From positions 79,489 through 143,488 of the forward strand of contig KQ965851.1 of the NCBI GenBank assembly GCA_001574975.1: a DNA stretch of 64,000 nucleotides, given 5' to 3'. The translations under genes were made by a program, and so were the position numbers. This stretch comes from Gonapodya prolifera JEL478 (lineage: Eukaryota; Monoblepharomycota; Monoblepharidomycetes; Monoblepharidales; Gonapodyaceae). Within the stretch, counting starts at the first letter, position 1; each line of letters starts with the position of its first letter. Positions 21,031-35,471 of this stretch are shown one piece after another. The notes beneath the pieces were generated by a model. That model ran no database searches and had not been told where the DNA came from. It saw nothing but the letters and a program-made list of their open reading frames with translations.

Positions 21031-23611
21031 TTATGCAGCTCGATCAGCTGTACTCGACCCCTGTTGCAACGCCTTTTCCAGCTTGTCTACTTTATCCGAA
21101 AGTCTTTGCAGCTCGACGAGAATCTTGTCTATCGCAAGAGTTTGCTTTCCCGAGGCCTCGTCCGATTCCTCGGACGTAAGTTTGTCCTCCACTTGGCTCA
21201 GTTTTACAGGTTTCCGGTCCGCGTCTCCAAGGTTCTTTGACGAGGGGCGATGGCGAACCCAGAGGTACAGCCATGTGAAGAGCTCGAATGGGAAATAGAC
21301 GAGTTCAACCTGCTCGGTTCAGGTTGTCATGTCAAACTGAAGCAAGTCAAGAAATTTCAGTTTCAACGCACCAGAATACGATTCAAACCAAATATAAACA
21401 GCTCCCTTTTATCCTTCGGCACTTGAAGAATGAAGAGGATTGTATGAATGGGAACTACCAAAATCAACCGTAGGAGGTTGAATGGAGGAAACAGAGGATG
21501 ACCGGAGCCAATTCGTCGAAACTTGAAGTAGGCTACCGTCTGCTCCCACAATTTGCTAGCTTGTACATTGTAGTGACTGAATCCTGGAACGGAAGACAAC
21601 TCACTCTGACGGCCATTGCGACGGCATACTCTTGATCAGCTCGTTCTCCCAAAATATTGGCTGCAGAAAGGCGGCGCGAAGGTTACTTGCGGACAAGAGA
21701 AGGAACTTCCCATCCCCCTCCGCGGATACCAACATATGGAGAGATTGAAAAGTGCAATCAGCAAGTTCAACATCATCGTCCCGGTGAAGAACAGATAGAC
21801 CACTAGTTGGAGGGCAGGGCGTGGGGTGAAAGCGGCAAAGTAGTGCGACGTTACATGATCGAAGAAAGAACAGATCTGAAAATCAGCGCACCCATGAGAA
21901 AGGGCCCTTTGAATAAATAGAGGGTCAGTTTTGTACAAACTCGTGTCCTATTTGCATATCGTCCTCACCATAAAGGGGGTGGAACTCTGCAGGTTCATCA
22001 AAGTTTGGATCCTGGTGTAAACAAAATGAAGTAGCACCGAAAATTCATGGACGTGTCTTCACTACTCTGACTCGCTTTACCTGCAGTAGTCCCCTTATCG
22101 CGAACATGAGGGCTTGCCCAAAGCCGGCGATGCCCCTGGACGGATCTAATCCCACGAATCCTTGGACGAAACCGATCAATACAAACCCAAGAAGGACGAA
22201 GAAAATGGCAGCGTCGCGAAGAAGCGAGCGAACAACGAGGATGATGTTTGAGAAGATGCGATAACTTGAAGGGACAAGATTTGCAATGGTTGGTACAACA
22301 AAGTCAGTTCAATGCCCCACATAAATACACTTACCCAGAAAAGACATGAACCGCTCTTATCCACACAAACGGTGATGCAACTGCGAAAATATCATAAGAA
22401 TGATCGTTGAAGTACAGCTTGGACTCGAGATCGCTCGCAAACATAGCTCGAATGCGGAAGAAAAAGGACGCTGAAAACACGATGATGGAGGCTATGTCGA
22501 GCCAATTCCAGAAAGACAAGAAATATATCTGAGATCCGTCCGTCAGAAGCTTTCCAGACGAGTCAGCGCCATGAAGTTATTAACGACATATTCTGGACTC
22601 ACCTCTTCCAACTCGTTGATTAGAAATGACACAACGTAAACGTACACAACAATTTCGAAAACATTGACAGAGTCGGTGCGGTCATTGACGGTGATGGTGA
22701 AAAAGCCAAGGAAGACAATGTACTGAATTTCAAAGTGAGTGTGAGGAAACAATTTCGCACAGTATTCTTGGCTTACCATAAACCCAAACAGGAAGTATTG
22801 GAAGCGTGGCGTGGAACGAAGGCTGTTGCCAAAGGACCTGAAGGTCCCAAGCGAGCGTGTTCGCGTCCCTGATTCCCCACTCTCAAGCAGAGGGTCCCTC
22901 TCAGAAGGTGCAATGTTGAAAGGCGCATTCTTAGATCCCTCCAGCAAATACGGCTCCAGCACTCCGTTCCAAAGATCCTTTCACCAAATTGAATCAAAAA
23001 TTTTGGACAGCACAAAAATTAGAAGGAATTTTCCTTACCTCGACACATGCCCGCACATATACGTCGCTTAGAAAAGCATGCGCACTCCCCTCGATAGCGA
23101 CTTCTAAAGCACTCTCACCCTCGACCATCCCTGCTGCAAATGAGTTATTTGACGCTCCGTCTACAGAAAAGCTTGGCAATAAAGTCCCGGTGAAAGCTGT
23201 TCGTTCCACATGAAGTTCATCCGCGTTGGTACCCTTTGCGTCAGCGATCCAGGCATGAAGTGCATCTATCGCAATATTTTCTGCCCTTGACGCTAGCTCG
23301 AGCTCGTCGGTCTGTGTGTAATTCCTCGACAGCAAGAGAGGGAGAAAGATCGCGGGACTAGGCGACCCGAGTGTGGGTTCTTCCGAACCATCAAGGGAAG
23401 AGTTTTGAGAATCATATCCTACGGATGCCTTCTCAAACCGTTTGCGGAGATTCAACGCGATCTCCTTGTCGGTCAGTGAGGTGGGTTCGGTGGGTCCCAG
23501 GGAACTGGGTGACCCGACCGCTGCGAATCTGGACTCAGACGGTCGCAATGATGCTCTGAGGTCGTGATCCAGGTCCTGCAGCAACCGCAGATCGACTTTT
23601 ACGGACGTCAT
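21031..23611 (-). CDS. Yvc1/TRPY-like vacuolar cation channel
   Basis: A TRP-family channel. The N-terminal cytosolic part begins MTSVKVDLRLLQDLDHDL. Then come transmembrane segments (YIVFLGFFTITV, VFEIVVYVYVVSFLI, WNWLDIASIIVFSASFFF), WIRAVHVFSGYRIF, the family-typical FFVLLGFVLIGFVQGFVGLD, the pore region after DPNFDEPAEF, and the last helix LFFTGTMMLNLLIALFN followed by QEYAVAMAV. The C-terminal part (PPFNLLRLILVVPIHTILFI, then FPFELFTWLYLWV) ends with a coiled coil LVELQRLSDKVDKLEKALQQ, stop at 21031. Roughly eight introns split it. Family members release calcium from the vacuole on osmotic shock. Confidence 0.82.
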
Positions 23612-23816
23612 CGGGTGTGTGTGGGCTTCCTATGGTGTTGAAATCCCGAAATGGAAGGTTCAACCGCTCGCGACGATATAACAATGACCCATCGAGAATA
23701 GAATTCGGTAAAGTGGTATATTCAACATTAGATGCATTAAAACAGAATTCACCAAAAAAAAATGCTCTAAAGTTACTAAATGCAAGTGAATCCAATGGAT
23801 CGAACTTTAAAAGCAC

Positions 23817-25478
<1,662 letters not shown>

Positions 25479-25832
25479 TGTCGAGTTTGCGCCTTGTGGT
25501 TGTTTGAGAAAAGTATGTGATAGTCTCCGTCCATTTTCAAGTGCTTATATAGTCGGGCGGGCTGTCTGGATTGGTTGGAATCGCCACTCTCGACGGCGGG
25601 AGGCATGTTACGGATTGGTGGGGGCCTACTGCCTCAACAAGACCCTTACAATGGCTGGTCACAGCACTTTTCTGCGGTAAAATGGGAAATGCATTCATTT
25701 TTATCTTATAAATGTGTGTCCCACGGCGTCTCTATATCTCGAAGAAGAAAGAGAAAACGACCAAAAAAGAAAAATATTAAAGTATGTCTGAAGCGAGATA
25801 TTCATATCATTAAGGTGTGCCAATGCAGTCGA
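25479..25832. promoter_or_regulatory. Actin promoter / lipin 3' flank
   Basis: 354 bases between the actin start and the lipin stop. It has an A-rich stretch near 25743-25780. No gene is seen. Confidence 0.45.
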
Positions 25833-28800
25833 TTATAGGTAGGGGTACGATGCAGGATCCCTTTCGCTGATATCGTCCTCGTAGTCTTCCTCGTCTTGCT
25901 CCTCGTCATCGGCTTCATCGCCCTCGTCTAAAATGTCCTCGTCACCACCCATCTGAACCTCGTATTCCGGAACTATCCCGTCGGTTTCCAACAAATGATC
26001 GCCATCAACAAACGTCTCGTCCAAAGGATCAACGGCGACATCGACCTCGGGAACATCCACAGAAACGTCAATGCGATTCTTTGGCTTAATCCCGTTCAGC
26101 TCTGCAATCAGGTCCTCGAAATCCATCTTCGCCACAGGTTGTCTCCAGTAATCGAGATCTGTGAACTCTGGATCCACTTGCACGGCACCTGGGGGGCTTG
26201 GAGGGAAAATGTGATCGACAATGTCCGATAAGGAGGGATACGAAGAATTGTACTCGGGAAGCAGTTCGAACTTCAGTTTGCCGTTTGGATCGATGGTGAA
26301 TATCCGTGAAGCTGGCACGTTCACGGATCGGTAGGAGAAAGCATCCTGGCATAAACAGTACTCGTATTTAGTAGAACGCAATATGGGAAAGTTATTTGAG
26401 CTCACTGTCATCCTGTTTCCAAAGCCGGCGAAAAATGGATTATGATCTTGCGGAAACAGTTTCCTCATATCTCTCAGAACTGCTATCTTAAACTCTTCCG
26501 GTTTCCGACGAACCACTTCTCTGTGGAGAGCTTGGAACAGCCGATCGGGAGACATAACCACAGGTCCGACAGGTAGAACCGCACTACCCTGTTTCACCCC
26601 GGAAATATAGTCTCGTGTTGTGCTCGCTTGACCTATAGCACGCGCCGTGAGATAGAGGAAATGAAATCCATTGTTCGCAATTCGGCTGTACAATTCCGCG
26701 ATACCCGTATGCGTCCAATCCCTACCAAGAGCATTGAGTAGGTGGCCGAGAGCATCTGATTTCGTGATTGTTCCATCAACATCTGAAATGATTATACGAG
26801 TATCCCAATCCCACAAGAAAATACGAGCGTAAGTGGTGGACGTTCCTAGCAGATCCGACTGGACAGAGAAAGCAACGGAGTTGACACCCTTCTTGAGATT
26901 CAAGGATTTCTGAATGGCGGCGGCAGTATTAGAGAATTTTGCTATAATACAATACAACGGCTAGCTATCGCATGAACTCACCAACTGGTCTGAGGTCAAT
27001 CTCAAAGATTTTGCGTAGTTCGGCTTTTGCGGGGGAGGCGCTACTGGTACTGCAACCGTCGTTTCCGTCTTTTGAGCCTCTTCAGATGGTTGCAATGCGG
27101 GACTGACAGGTGGCGAGATTGGTGCTTTGTCTTCCGATGAAGGTTTGGGCTCAATGGGCTTAGTGTCCACCTTGGGAACTGACGTCATGTTCTTCGTGGT
27201 TCCGCCTCCCCAGGGCCACCAAGTTCCCGACGATGTCGTCGAAATTTGCTCGTTCTTCTTTTTCGGATCCGAGACAGTCGCCGATTCGACTTTTCCTTGA
27301 TCTGGGGCAACCACAATGAGCGGCTTTCCAAAAGCTACGATGGAAAGCACATGAGGTGCAGCGGAAGCCCAGGTCATAAATACACCATCGATCCGAAGTA
27401 CCAGCTCCGGGTTTAAAAGAAGAGATGGGTTCGATGCGAGCATGTCGTACGAAATAAGGTGAGAGGTGAACTGGTTCAATGCCGCCTGGATGAGATGACC
27501 AACGTAATCATTCGCATTCATGATGGGGTCAAGCTCTTCAATGTAACGTACCTCACTCCCCTTTGACAGGAGTGCTTCGAGTGGACCGCACATGCTAATT
27601 TCCACCGTGGAACGGATGGGCGCGGGGTCTGCCAGAGGCACTTCAGGATTTTCCTCCACTTTCGGAGGTGTATTTGGCGAAGTGCCCTCCACCAGAATGC
27701 TCTTGTGCTCATCAGGGCTAGTAACATGCAATTGTTCATCCACCACAGGATCCTTCATTCTCTCCGCCTCGGCCGTTCTGCCAAGGGTGTCGTGTACAAC
27801 ACCCACAACAGTGGCACTCCGACCGGTTAGACCCGGCCGCACAACTTCTCCCACCGGAGGTGTTGGAAGAAGAGAGGACTCCAACGCCGCACTACCATCC
27901 ACGACACCGGCTCCAATGCCAGCCGGTAACGTGCTTGCGCTCGCCGTTGATACTACGGGTCCTGCCAGCTGTAGAGAAGCAGGAGTTGTTCGAGTTGGGA
28001 GCGCCCCCCAACGCCATGAGTACTGATTAGACGGCGATGTGGAGAGCATTGAAGGATTATGATTGGAGAGACTGAGGTTGACGGGAGAGGGTTGAGATTG
28101 AACGAGTGGATCGTGCTGTGAACAGCGTTGGTATTACGGCTCTGGGCTTCATGAGATGTTGCTATGAGATACGTCTCACCTCAGCAAGTTCATCGTCGTC
28201 GGACGATCCACATCCGCCCCTTGAACCGCCGCGTCCGAAACGTCCAAACACAGCATCAACTTCCGTATCACTGAGCGGAAGCGTTTGAGAGAGAGCATCG
28301 GTGTGCGATCGAGGACCAGAAGGACGATAAGCGTCTAAAAAACGATAAATTATTGCGCAATGCAAGTCTTGTAATTAGTCAAAGTAGAGGTAGCGAGAGG
28401 TGGTCCGATTTACATCCAAAGTGTGATTCCTCACCAACTCCCTCCATCTCACCACCCGGTACCAGAGGCATAGGTGTCTCGGGTGATGCCAGTTCAGCTG
28501 CTTCATCAACCAAGGAAGGATCTGACGTGGCCCGTTTCGCGTCCACCCAAACGGGAGGGAAAGAAGATACACTGGTACTCGCAGACATTGAGAAAGGGTA
28601 GTGGGTTCCCGGTGTAGATGAGGAGCGATGGTGATTAGGTGGCATGGTGGGTGTCGGTAACGAGGATGAGGATTCGGATTGTTGCGGAAAAGACTGTTGG
28701 GACGGGATTCGGACAAAGGGGGAGGACCCGTCTTCGTCGATTGACGGCATCTGAGGCGCAGTTGAGTAGCGCACTCTCGAAGATAATATGGCACCCAGAT

Positions 28801-29559
28801 CATGCCCGTGTCCACTATCGAGAGAAGAAGTGAGCGTCTGCCCTTCGATCTCCAATGCTACTGCTGATGGGGACTGGGGCCGGGAAGCCGTTGTCGGCAG
28901 TTCAAGTTGATCCATTTCGTCCAGCTGGGCGAGAGTTGGCTGTGCTGAGGCAAGAGGTGATGTGACGTATTCTGAGGGGACTGGATTCTGCAAAGGCATT
29001 TTCAGTCTAAATGTGAAGAAAGCAGGTACAACTCTACCCTTCACCCACCTCTGTCTCCACAACGAAAAAAGCTTCGCCTGCCTCCCCGACTTTCATTTGC
29101 AAAGGTGTAGGGTTCCCGTTTACAGAAATAGAAACCTAAAAAGCAACACTGGTGAACGACGGTCGCTCAAAAGGAAACGACGAGTCCGTAGTAAGGTAAC
29201 CTAGTGACTTTTTAATTTACACTTCGCACATATTTCTCCACGAGTGGATGTTGCAGTGAATGCCGAGGTTCACCCGGGAAGGTCACGCGACCATGGCGTT
29301 CCAGGTCGATTCTGACAGTTCCAGGCCGACACAACTTCTCCTTCGTCGTATTTTTGGCTTCCGTTGCTCTACTCACCACTTTCTCGGCCGGAAGCAGTAG
29401 TTTGAGCTTCCCGAATCGGACATGAAAAGGCGAGCACCGCATCTCCTGACCGTCCCTCGACTGGACCACAATGACGTCGATTGCGCCAGTGAGCGTGGAT
29501 GGGTTGATGGCGTCCACCCATTTCGAAACCGCCGACAACACGTGCACCACTGCAGCCAT
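25833..29559 (-). CDS. PAH1: Lipin / phosphatidate phosphatase (Pah1 homologue)
   Basis: Dephosphorylates phosphatidate to diacylglycerol and so governs the balance of storage and membrane lipid. The N-LIP domain starts at 29559 with LTGAIDVIVVQSRDGQEMRC and SPFHVRFGKLKLL, and continues across an unusually long intron (about 29139-29382) into VSISVNGNPTPLQMKVGE and GEAFFVVETE. A long Ser/Pro-rich middle follows (exons down to 26961). The catalytic C-LIP part contains SDQLKSLNLKKGVNSVAFSV, ARIFLWDWDTRIIISDVDGT (the HAD motif DVDGT), TARAIGQASTTRDY and PVVMSPDRLFQALHREVV. The acidic tail (DEADDEEQDEEDYEDDISE) before the stop at 25833 fits the tail that recruits the Nem1 phosphatase in yeast. 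Exon phases agree wherever checked. Confidence 0.93.
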
Positions 29560-30351
29560 GCTTAGGGTCCGAGGCTAAGGTGGAGGCAGAGAACGGCCAC
29601 GAGGGGAGAGAGGGCGAAAACGAGCGACTACAGGGCGCAGTGGGCGTTCACGCCGCGTAGAGCTTCGAGGGTTCCAAGTCGGGTGGGCACGTGTTGGTGG
29701 GGGAAGTTGCAATGCCGGGTAAATTGCAGGCAAAAAAGTCATGTGACCCACACTTGTGTGCGTCTTCTTACCTCACCTCTGTGCTCATTGAATTCCTCAA
29801 GTACAAAATCCATCATAATATTGTCGCAAGTCCGATGGACTCACGGACAACTCAATGATCAGGGGGATGTCGCAGGTGGGCCTCGGCGGGTGATATGATG
29901 ATCAAGTCCGCCGAAAGAAAGTACGCAGTCGAATGTAAACTCAGCAGTCGCAATAGACGCAATCAATCCAGCAGAAACGCGCAGCAGCAGCCCCCCAACT
30001 CGTCCCCAAACCAGTCCTCGGCCCGCGTGGCTTCGGTGGTCGGGTTTCGCCTCCGTTCACACAAATCGGTGTATTCCCTTCCCTTTTGTCTCCCGGCACA
30101 CAGCTAAACATACGTCAAGCTAAGCCAAAAAAGCTACTCCTCACTCAAAGAACCAACCCATAGTCCGCACAGAATCACACACTACTAAACCCAGACACAA
30201 AAACTATTTAATCCATATCGCTCCCGCTCCATTCACAAGCGTGGTCCGTACCGCCTTGCATTGGGCCGCAAGTCGTGCAGTCAAACCCAAGCAGGTCGCA
30301 ATTACCTGCGACAATATGAAGATTGCATGGTGATACAGAGATTCGGGTTAA
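29560..30351. other. Intergenic region, lipin promoter and ING 3' flank
   Basis: About 790 bases between two minus-strand genes. It must hold the lipin promoter. Short open frames are present but none resembles a protein, and I see no repeat. Confidence 0.4.
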
Positions 30352-31956
30352 CTACAAATACCATTTAGTCGAAATTATCATGAGGATATCCGTCGTTGAG
30401 AAGTTAGTTCGCTTTTGAGCTTGCTGCTTCTTAGCAGTGCAGAGATGGCAGTACCACGTCCCCTGGGGTGCCACTGTGAGACCCACGCATTTCAGGTGGT
30501 ACCATTCGATTGGGCACCCCTGTCGCAAAATTACGGGGGGCGAGATCGTAAACACAGAAGAATAGGAGGGAGGTGAAGTTGAGCTCACCTTTGCGTCGCA
30601 TCCGACCACATCACCTCAAGACTGCCCTTTGCCGCATGTACAATAAGCAGCCTCTTCTTCCGCGGGAGCTCTATCCTCATCTCTTTGAACGCTGACCCGG
30701 TCCGGGATGTCATCTTCGACTTTGGAGTCCGACCTTGGTGAGAAAAAGAGCAGCAGGTTTAGACCTTCTTCCGTAGGAAGAATGCAGTTCCGCTATACGC
30801 ACGTCCCATGGTAGGATCTTTTCCGCTTCTTTCTCGAAGCCGTCCGGCGAGCGCTTGTGGTCTCATCCCTCTCTGTGATTAAGAAGCACGAGGAGCAGTT
30901 AAACTGATGCCGACAAAAGCAGCAAATAGGAGAACCTTGTCCTCGTGCTCGTCCAACTCACTTCGGTAGTATGCTTCCTCTCTGTAGTCACCACCATAGG
31001 CAGTGTGGTCGCTTTGTGATGGAGAACAGCTGACTGTGCTTGGCTCCATCCATGATTGCTGAGAGCACGGGCAATCGGAACACCGTCGTCTTCTGGTATC
31101 GAAGTAGTTCCATCTCGAGTTGTCTGAGATGGCTTTCGAGCTGCAAATAAATTCGAATGGTCGCGATGAGTGTCGGAATGCAGAAATTCACTCTGCTGAA
31201 AGTCGACAGCAATTACACCATCTTTGAACTCACGAGCGTCAAAGTCTGGTCAGCAATGTCAACTTTGCTGTCTGCGACAACTTTGGCCCTTTTGTAGAAA
31301 TCGTTCATGTGTGCCGGTGGTGCCTGAGTTCCAACTCTTTATGTTTCTCCGGACCACCCGCGGACACAGAGCCTTCAAAAGCGGGGGAAATGTCGTTGAA
31401 GAGGAGGCTACGTTGTTCATACGTGATTTTGTGCCGTAATTCTGAATGGATGGTACAGAAACGCAACAATTGGAAAGATGCCGAAGGAGTCGTCCAAGAA
31501 GCAAGGTCGAACCTGTAAAATCACGTAATAGCAAGGCTACTAGACGTCACACAATTACCTTGAAACGAGGCATCAGTTGCTCGAAGCTCAGCGAAGTGAT
31601 GAGAGATTTCCGAGGGAAGATTCTCGACGACTGGATTAAGCAAAGAAATCGATGAGTCAAAGCATTCGCCACACTCTTTATGCGTTTTTCTGATATCATC
31701 TACGGGTGTCTCAGTCAGACCCAATCGAAAGCAGCAGAAAGTCACTTCCGAGGTTGCAAAATGTCGATAGTAGATTTAAACATGTCTACTGGCTGACCCC
31801 TTCAATTCGTTCAGCCTTGGTTCCAATGGAAAGCGAGGTTTCGCACATTGCGTCGAAAGGACGAAACTAGAGCCTCCAGGTGATGCACACTCATTCACAC
31901 TTGCTAATCACGTAGTCTTTAAGGAAGGTTTGAGTATCAAATGTCGTCATCGCCAT
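30352..31956 (-). CDS. ING-family chromatin protein with PHD finger (in-frame TGA)
   Basis: Pieces joined by introns give MAMTTFDTQTFLKDYVISK, then (across an intron of about 260 bases, donor GTGAATG) FVENLPSEISHHFAELRATD, then LRHKITYEQRSLLFNDI, then NDFYKRAKVVADSKVDIADQ and LESHLRQLEMELLRYQ. This is the ING N-terminal helical domain. The C-terminal PHD finger has all zinc ligands: CTC, GCD, GCP, WYHLKC and WYCHLC, with the GLTVAPQGTWYC core. ING proteins bring histone acetyltransferases or deacetylases to H3K4me3. Oddity: a TGA stop (30616-30618) lies in frame between CTCGKGQS and GDVVGCD inside the PHD finger. This could be a sequence error, a disabled allele or readthrough. Confidence 0.8.
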
Positions 31957-33064
31957 TATTCGCTGTGCAGTTGAAGGTCTCAAACAACTGAGGGTTTCTG
32001 CCGCATCAAACCCCTGGGTAATTGTTCCGTCCACAGTATTCCTTCTGAATGGTAAAATGGAACACACAGCGAGCGGGGAAGGAAATAGTCGTGTTTTTCC
32101 CGAGAGAGGCGATGTAATGGGTGTCAGGATGGGTCGACTGGGATTCGAGTGTGCCGTTCGCCAGCTTCGGGAGCGTGAGGGAAGGTCTTCATCGTGGACT
32201 ACCGTCCTATGGTTTAATTGGATGCTGAAAAGAGAACTTCGGCGACGACTGACCATCGACGCGGATGTTCCATTGCGCTGCTGTTCCCCGACTGCTGAGG
32301 ATAAATGGATGCAAGAACGTCTTGACTTGTGAAGCGAATTCATTCCATCATTTCCGATGATTGACGTCTTTTCCGGGGTACCCAAGAGAGTTGCTCGAAG
32401 ATGAGGCTTCTTTTCTTCCGCGGATGTTAAGAGTCTGGCAATTCAAGCCATGCGATCATGGAATCCAATTTTTCTCTATCTGGAGACATTCTAGTGATAT
32501 CTCGACAGCTTCTAAGCATGGCAAACCGGGCCTGACTCTTGGCCTCTTCTCAAAATCTTCTAATGGGCTTTATCGTCTTCTAGACAAGAGCAGACTTGCG
32601 CTTCTTACGAAACTCAATTGAGAGCTCTCTCCCGGCTGTTGCGTGACGGAGTACAGTACAGTGGTGGGTGGAGCCTATGGTCACCGGAACGTTTGCGGTG
32701 GTCGAAGATATGGTTAAAATGCAGTAAACCGTCTCCTGCATCCCCAACGGAAAGGTAACATCTCAGCTTCACGTTGTGTCATATTCTATCGTGCTATTCT
32801 ACCTAAAGGTATTAGGACGGCGTCAAACAAGGTCGCATATAGAATAGTTCCTCGGAAATATTTTCACATTTATGATACATCACTTCTGAGGAAATCAAGA
32901 ATCATTAAGTGGCACGGCGGACCACAGCACATACCGAAAACGATTCTCGTTCGACTGTCATCCAATCCGCGTCGTCCTCGACCAAGTAAACATCACATTC
33001 TTTCTTTCACCGTCAAAAACTACTCATTCGATCCCTCCGTGAATTCTCTGTCTGACGCACACAA
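31957..33064. other. Divergent intergenic region between ING and PheRS
   Basis: About 1.1 kb between divergent starts at 31956 and 33065, holding both promoters. Open frames within it (for example 32361-32621 on plus) lack conserved features. The 32.7-33.0 kb part is A+T-richer. Confidence 0.4.
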
Positions 33065-35297
33065 ATGTCGGAGGAGTTGCAACTTCTCATTCTCAGGACG
33101 CTGGACGCGGATGGCGAAATTGCCGATACAGGAGCGCTGCTTTTTGATGGCCAAGCAGTGGATCAGCTGCAGGTGTTGGGCGCGTTGAACTCGTTGGGAG
33201 TTCGAGAGGTGAGTGTTTCCCAGAAGTGTCGGACAATCGCGAAGTGGGAGAGGCGAATTCCAACGAAAGTGTATCTAATTTGATGTATGCAACCGAAAAA
33301 TGGGGTTGATTATCGTCCTGGGAGCCCTCCGTCTCGGAAACTAGGAAAGAACCATTCGTCGACACGGAGCTTTGACCGACGTGAAAGCAGTTCGGTTTTA
33401 GTTGAGCCATAATCGTCCTCACTGCCGTGATGGTCATATCGATAATTAACAACCCCATTTTTTGGATTCCTCCAACAGATGGTCTCCCACACCTCTCTGG
33501 ACCGCGAACGCCTTCACCTTACTGCAGAGGGGGAGCAGATTTCCCTCCATGGGTCGCACGAAGCGCGTGTCTTCAATGCCGTCCCTTCTGGTGGCACGTT
33601 GCCTCTCGCTGACTTGGCGGGCATTGTTGGTGCCGAAACGGCGAAAATTGGGCAGGGACAAGCCTTCAAGAACAAGTGGATCAAAAAGAACGGCGCGGTG
33701 CTTAAGCGGGAAGTAGAATCGATCCAGGACAAGGTTCGAGAGGAGCTTCAGAAGGTGGAAAGAGGAGTTTTCATGGAGGGGAAGGAGGTCGCGGACCTCA
33801 TTAAGAGGAAGCTTGTCGTTAAGAAGTGAGTCGAATATGTTTGCAAATGCTTCATGATGCCTTGGATATTAATGGCGCTCGCTCATGGATGCTGTTCGTC
33901 GTCTGAATTTTCTTCGCTTTTGAAGAAAATCAACCACCTACCACGTCACCAAAGGACCGAACTTCTCCACCACGATCCAACGCCTGGCGACGGATCTGAC
34001 CACTGAGATGATCCAATCGTGAGCGACTATTGCTAATCCGGTATGGCGATAGTTTTACTCACCCTCGCTTCGACGATGTTGGTGGACGATAGAGGGTCGT
34101 GGCGCACGGTACCTTTCAAGAAGTACAACTTTGCAGCGGCTGGGCTTGCACCTGAAGGAGGAGCACTTCATCCGCTCATGAAAGTACGGGAAGAGTTCCG
34201 GAGCATTTTCTTCGAGCTCGGGTAAGCATATTTCCTATTGTCGGAAATGGACAGCTTCCAAACGGTTTCAACTCACCTCGGAACCTTAGCTTCCAAGAAA
34301 TGCCATCCAATCACTTCGTTGAATCATCCTTCTGGAACTTCGACGCGCTCTTCCAGCCCCAGCAGCACCCCGCCCGAGATGCCCACGACACGTTTTTCTT
34401 GAAAGACCCAGCCTCGTCCTCCAATCTTCCCGAAGAATACTTGCAGAAAGTGAAGAAGGTGCACAGTGAGGGTGGGTACGGAAGCATTGGGTATCAATAT
34501 GACTGGAAAAGGGATGAGGCGGAGAAGCTTATTCTGAGGACACATACCACCAGCAGGAGTACTTACATGCTTTGGAAGCTGGCGCAGGAGGTACGTTTCT
34601 GGTCTTTGGTAACCTTCCACGAGAAGGAGCTAATGAACTTAACTCTCAATCACTTAACCGAATCTTCTGGGACGCACAGCCCGAGTTCCGCCCCGTGAAA
34701 TACTTCTCCGTCGATCGCGTTTTCCGTAACGAGACAGTTGATGCAACTCATTTGGCCGAATTCCATCAGATCGAGGGACTGATCGCTGACCGAGGACTCA
34801 CCTTGGGCGACTTGATTGGGTTCATGGACCAGTTCTTCAAGAAGATGGGGATCGAAAAGATCAAGTTCAAACCAGCATACAATCCTTATACCGAACCGAG
34901 TATGGAGGTTTTTGCATACCACAATGGTGAGTGTCTGTGGAGAGTAATGGTGGAGATTATTATTTGACCACAGCATTATGTGCGCTCCCTCGCTAGGCCT
35001 CAAGAAGTGGGTCGAGATCGGCAACTCCGGAATGTTCCGCCCCGAAATGCTTCGCCCCATGGGTCTCCCCGAGGACGTTCGTGTGATTGCGTGGGGTCTT
35101 GGACTCGAGCGGCCGACCATGATTCGTTACGGAATATCCAACATTCGAGACCTCCTCGGTCACAAATGCAACTTGGACTTCATTCGAAGAAGTGGCATTG
35201 TGAGGTGGGTCGCAAATGTGATCCATATGAGGCGGATTGTCATGACAGCAGTTGACGTTCTCAATTTTTTGACAGGTTCGACAAAGAGCTTATTTAG
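33065..35297 (+). CDS. FRS2: Cytosolic phenylalanyl-tRNA synthetase alpha subunit
   Basis: Charges tRNA-Phe as part of an alpha2-beta2 enzyme. Starts [19 protein letters not shown]; the N-terminal winged-helix part includes [20 protein letters not shown] and [14 protein letters not shown]. Then come [39 protein letters not shown], class II motif 2 ([20 protein letters not shown]), [20 protein letters not shown] and motif 3 ([20 protein letters not shown]). The final exon after [18 protein letters not shown] adds FDKELI and stops at 35297. Introns are short and in phase, and no damage is seen. The divergent neighbour is ING. Confidence 0.95.
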
Positions 35298-35471
35298 TGG
35301 GACGGTATTTGTCGAATGATGAGATGCCCCGAAAAATATATCTTTCAGAATCTGCCGACTTCCTTGTCCATCGCTTCGAAATCATCAGCTCGAAAGTATC
35401 ACGTGATGTGGCATATGGCATTGGGGAAGGTCCAAAAGGAGAATCAAGATCTTCTTTCACCTTTTTACAAA

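Noticed and set aside
29212-29382. Open extension of the lipin first exon (about 57 codons)
   Set aside because: It is the reading of an intron: the N-LIP domain continues only after the acceptor near 29139, with conserved sequence on both sides.
31957-33064. Search for tRNA or other structured RNA genes in the larger gaps
   Set aside because: No paired A/B-box pattern or cloverleaf was noticed in this or the other gaps; a covariance-model scan would be needed to exclude them.
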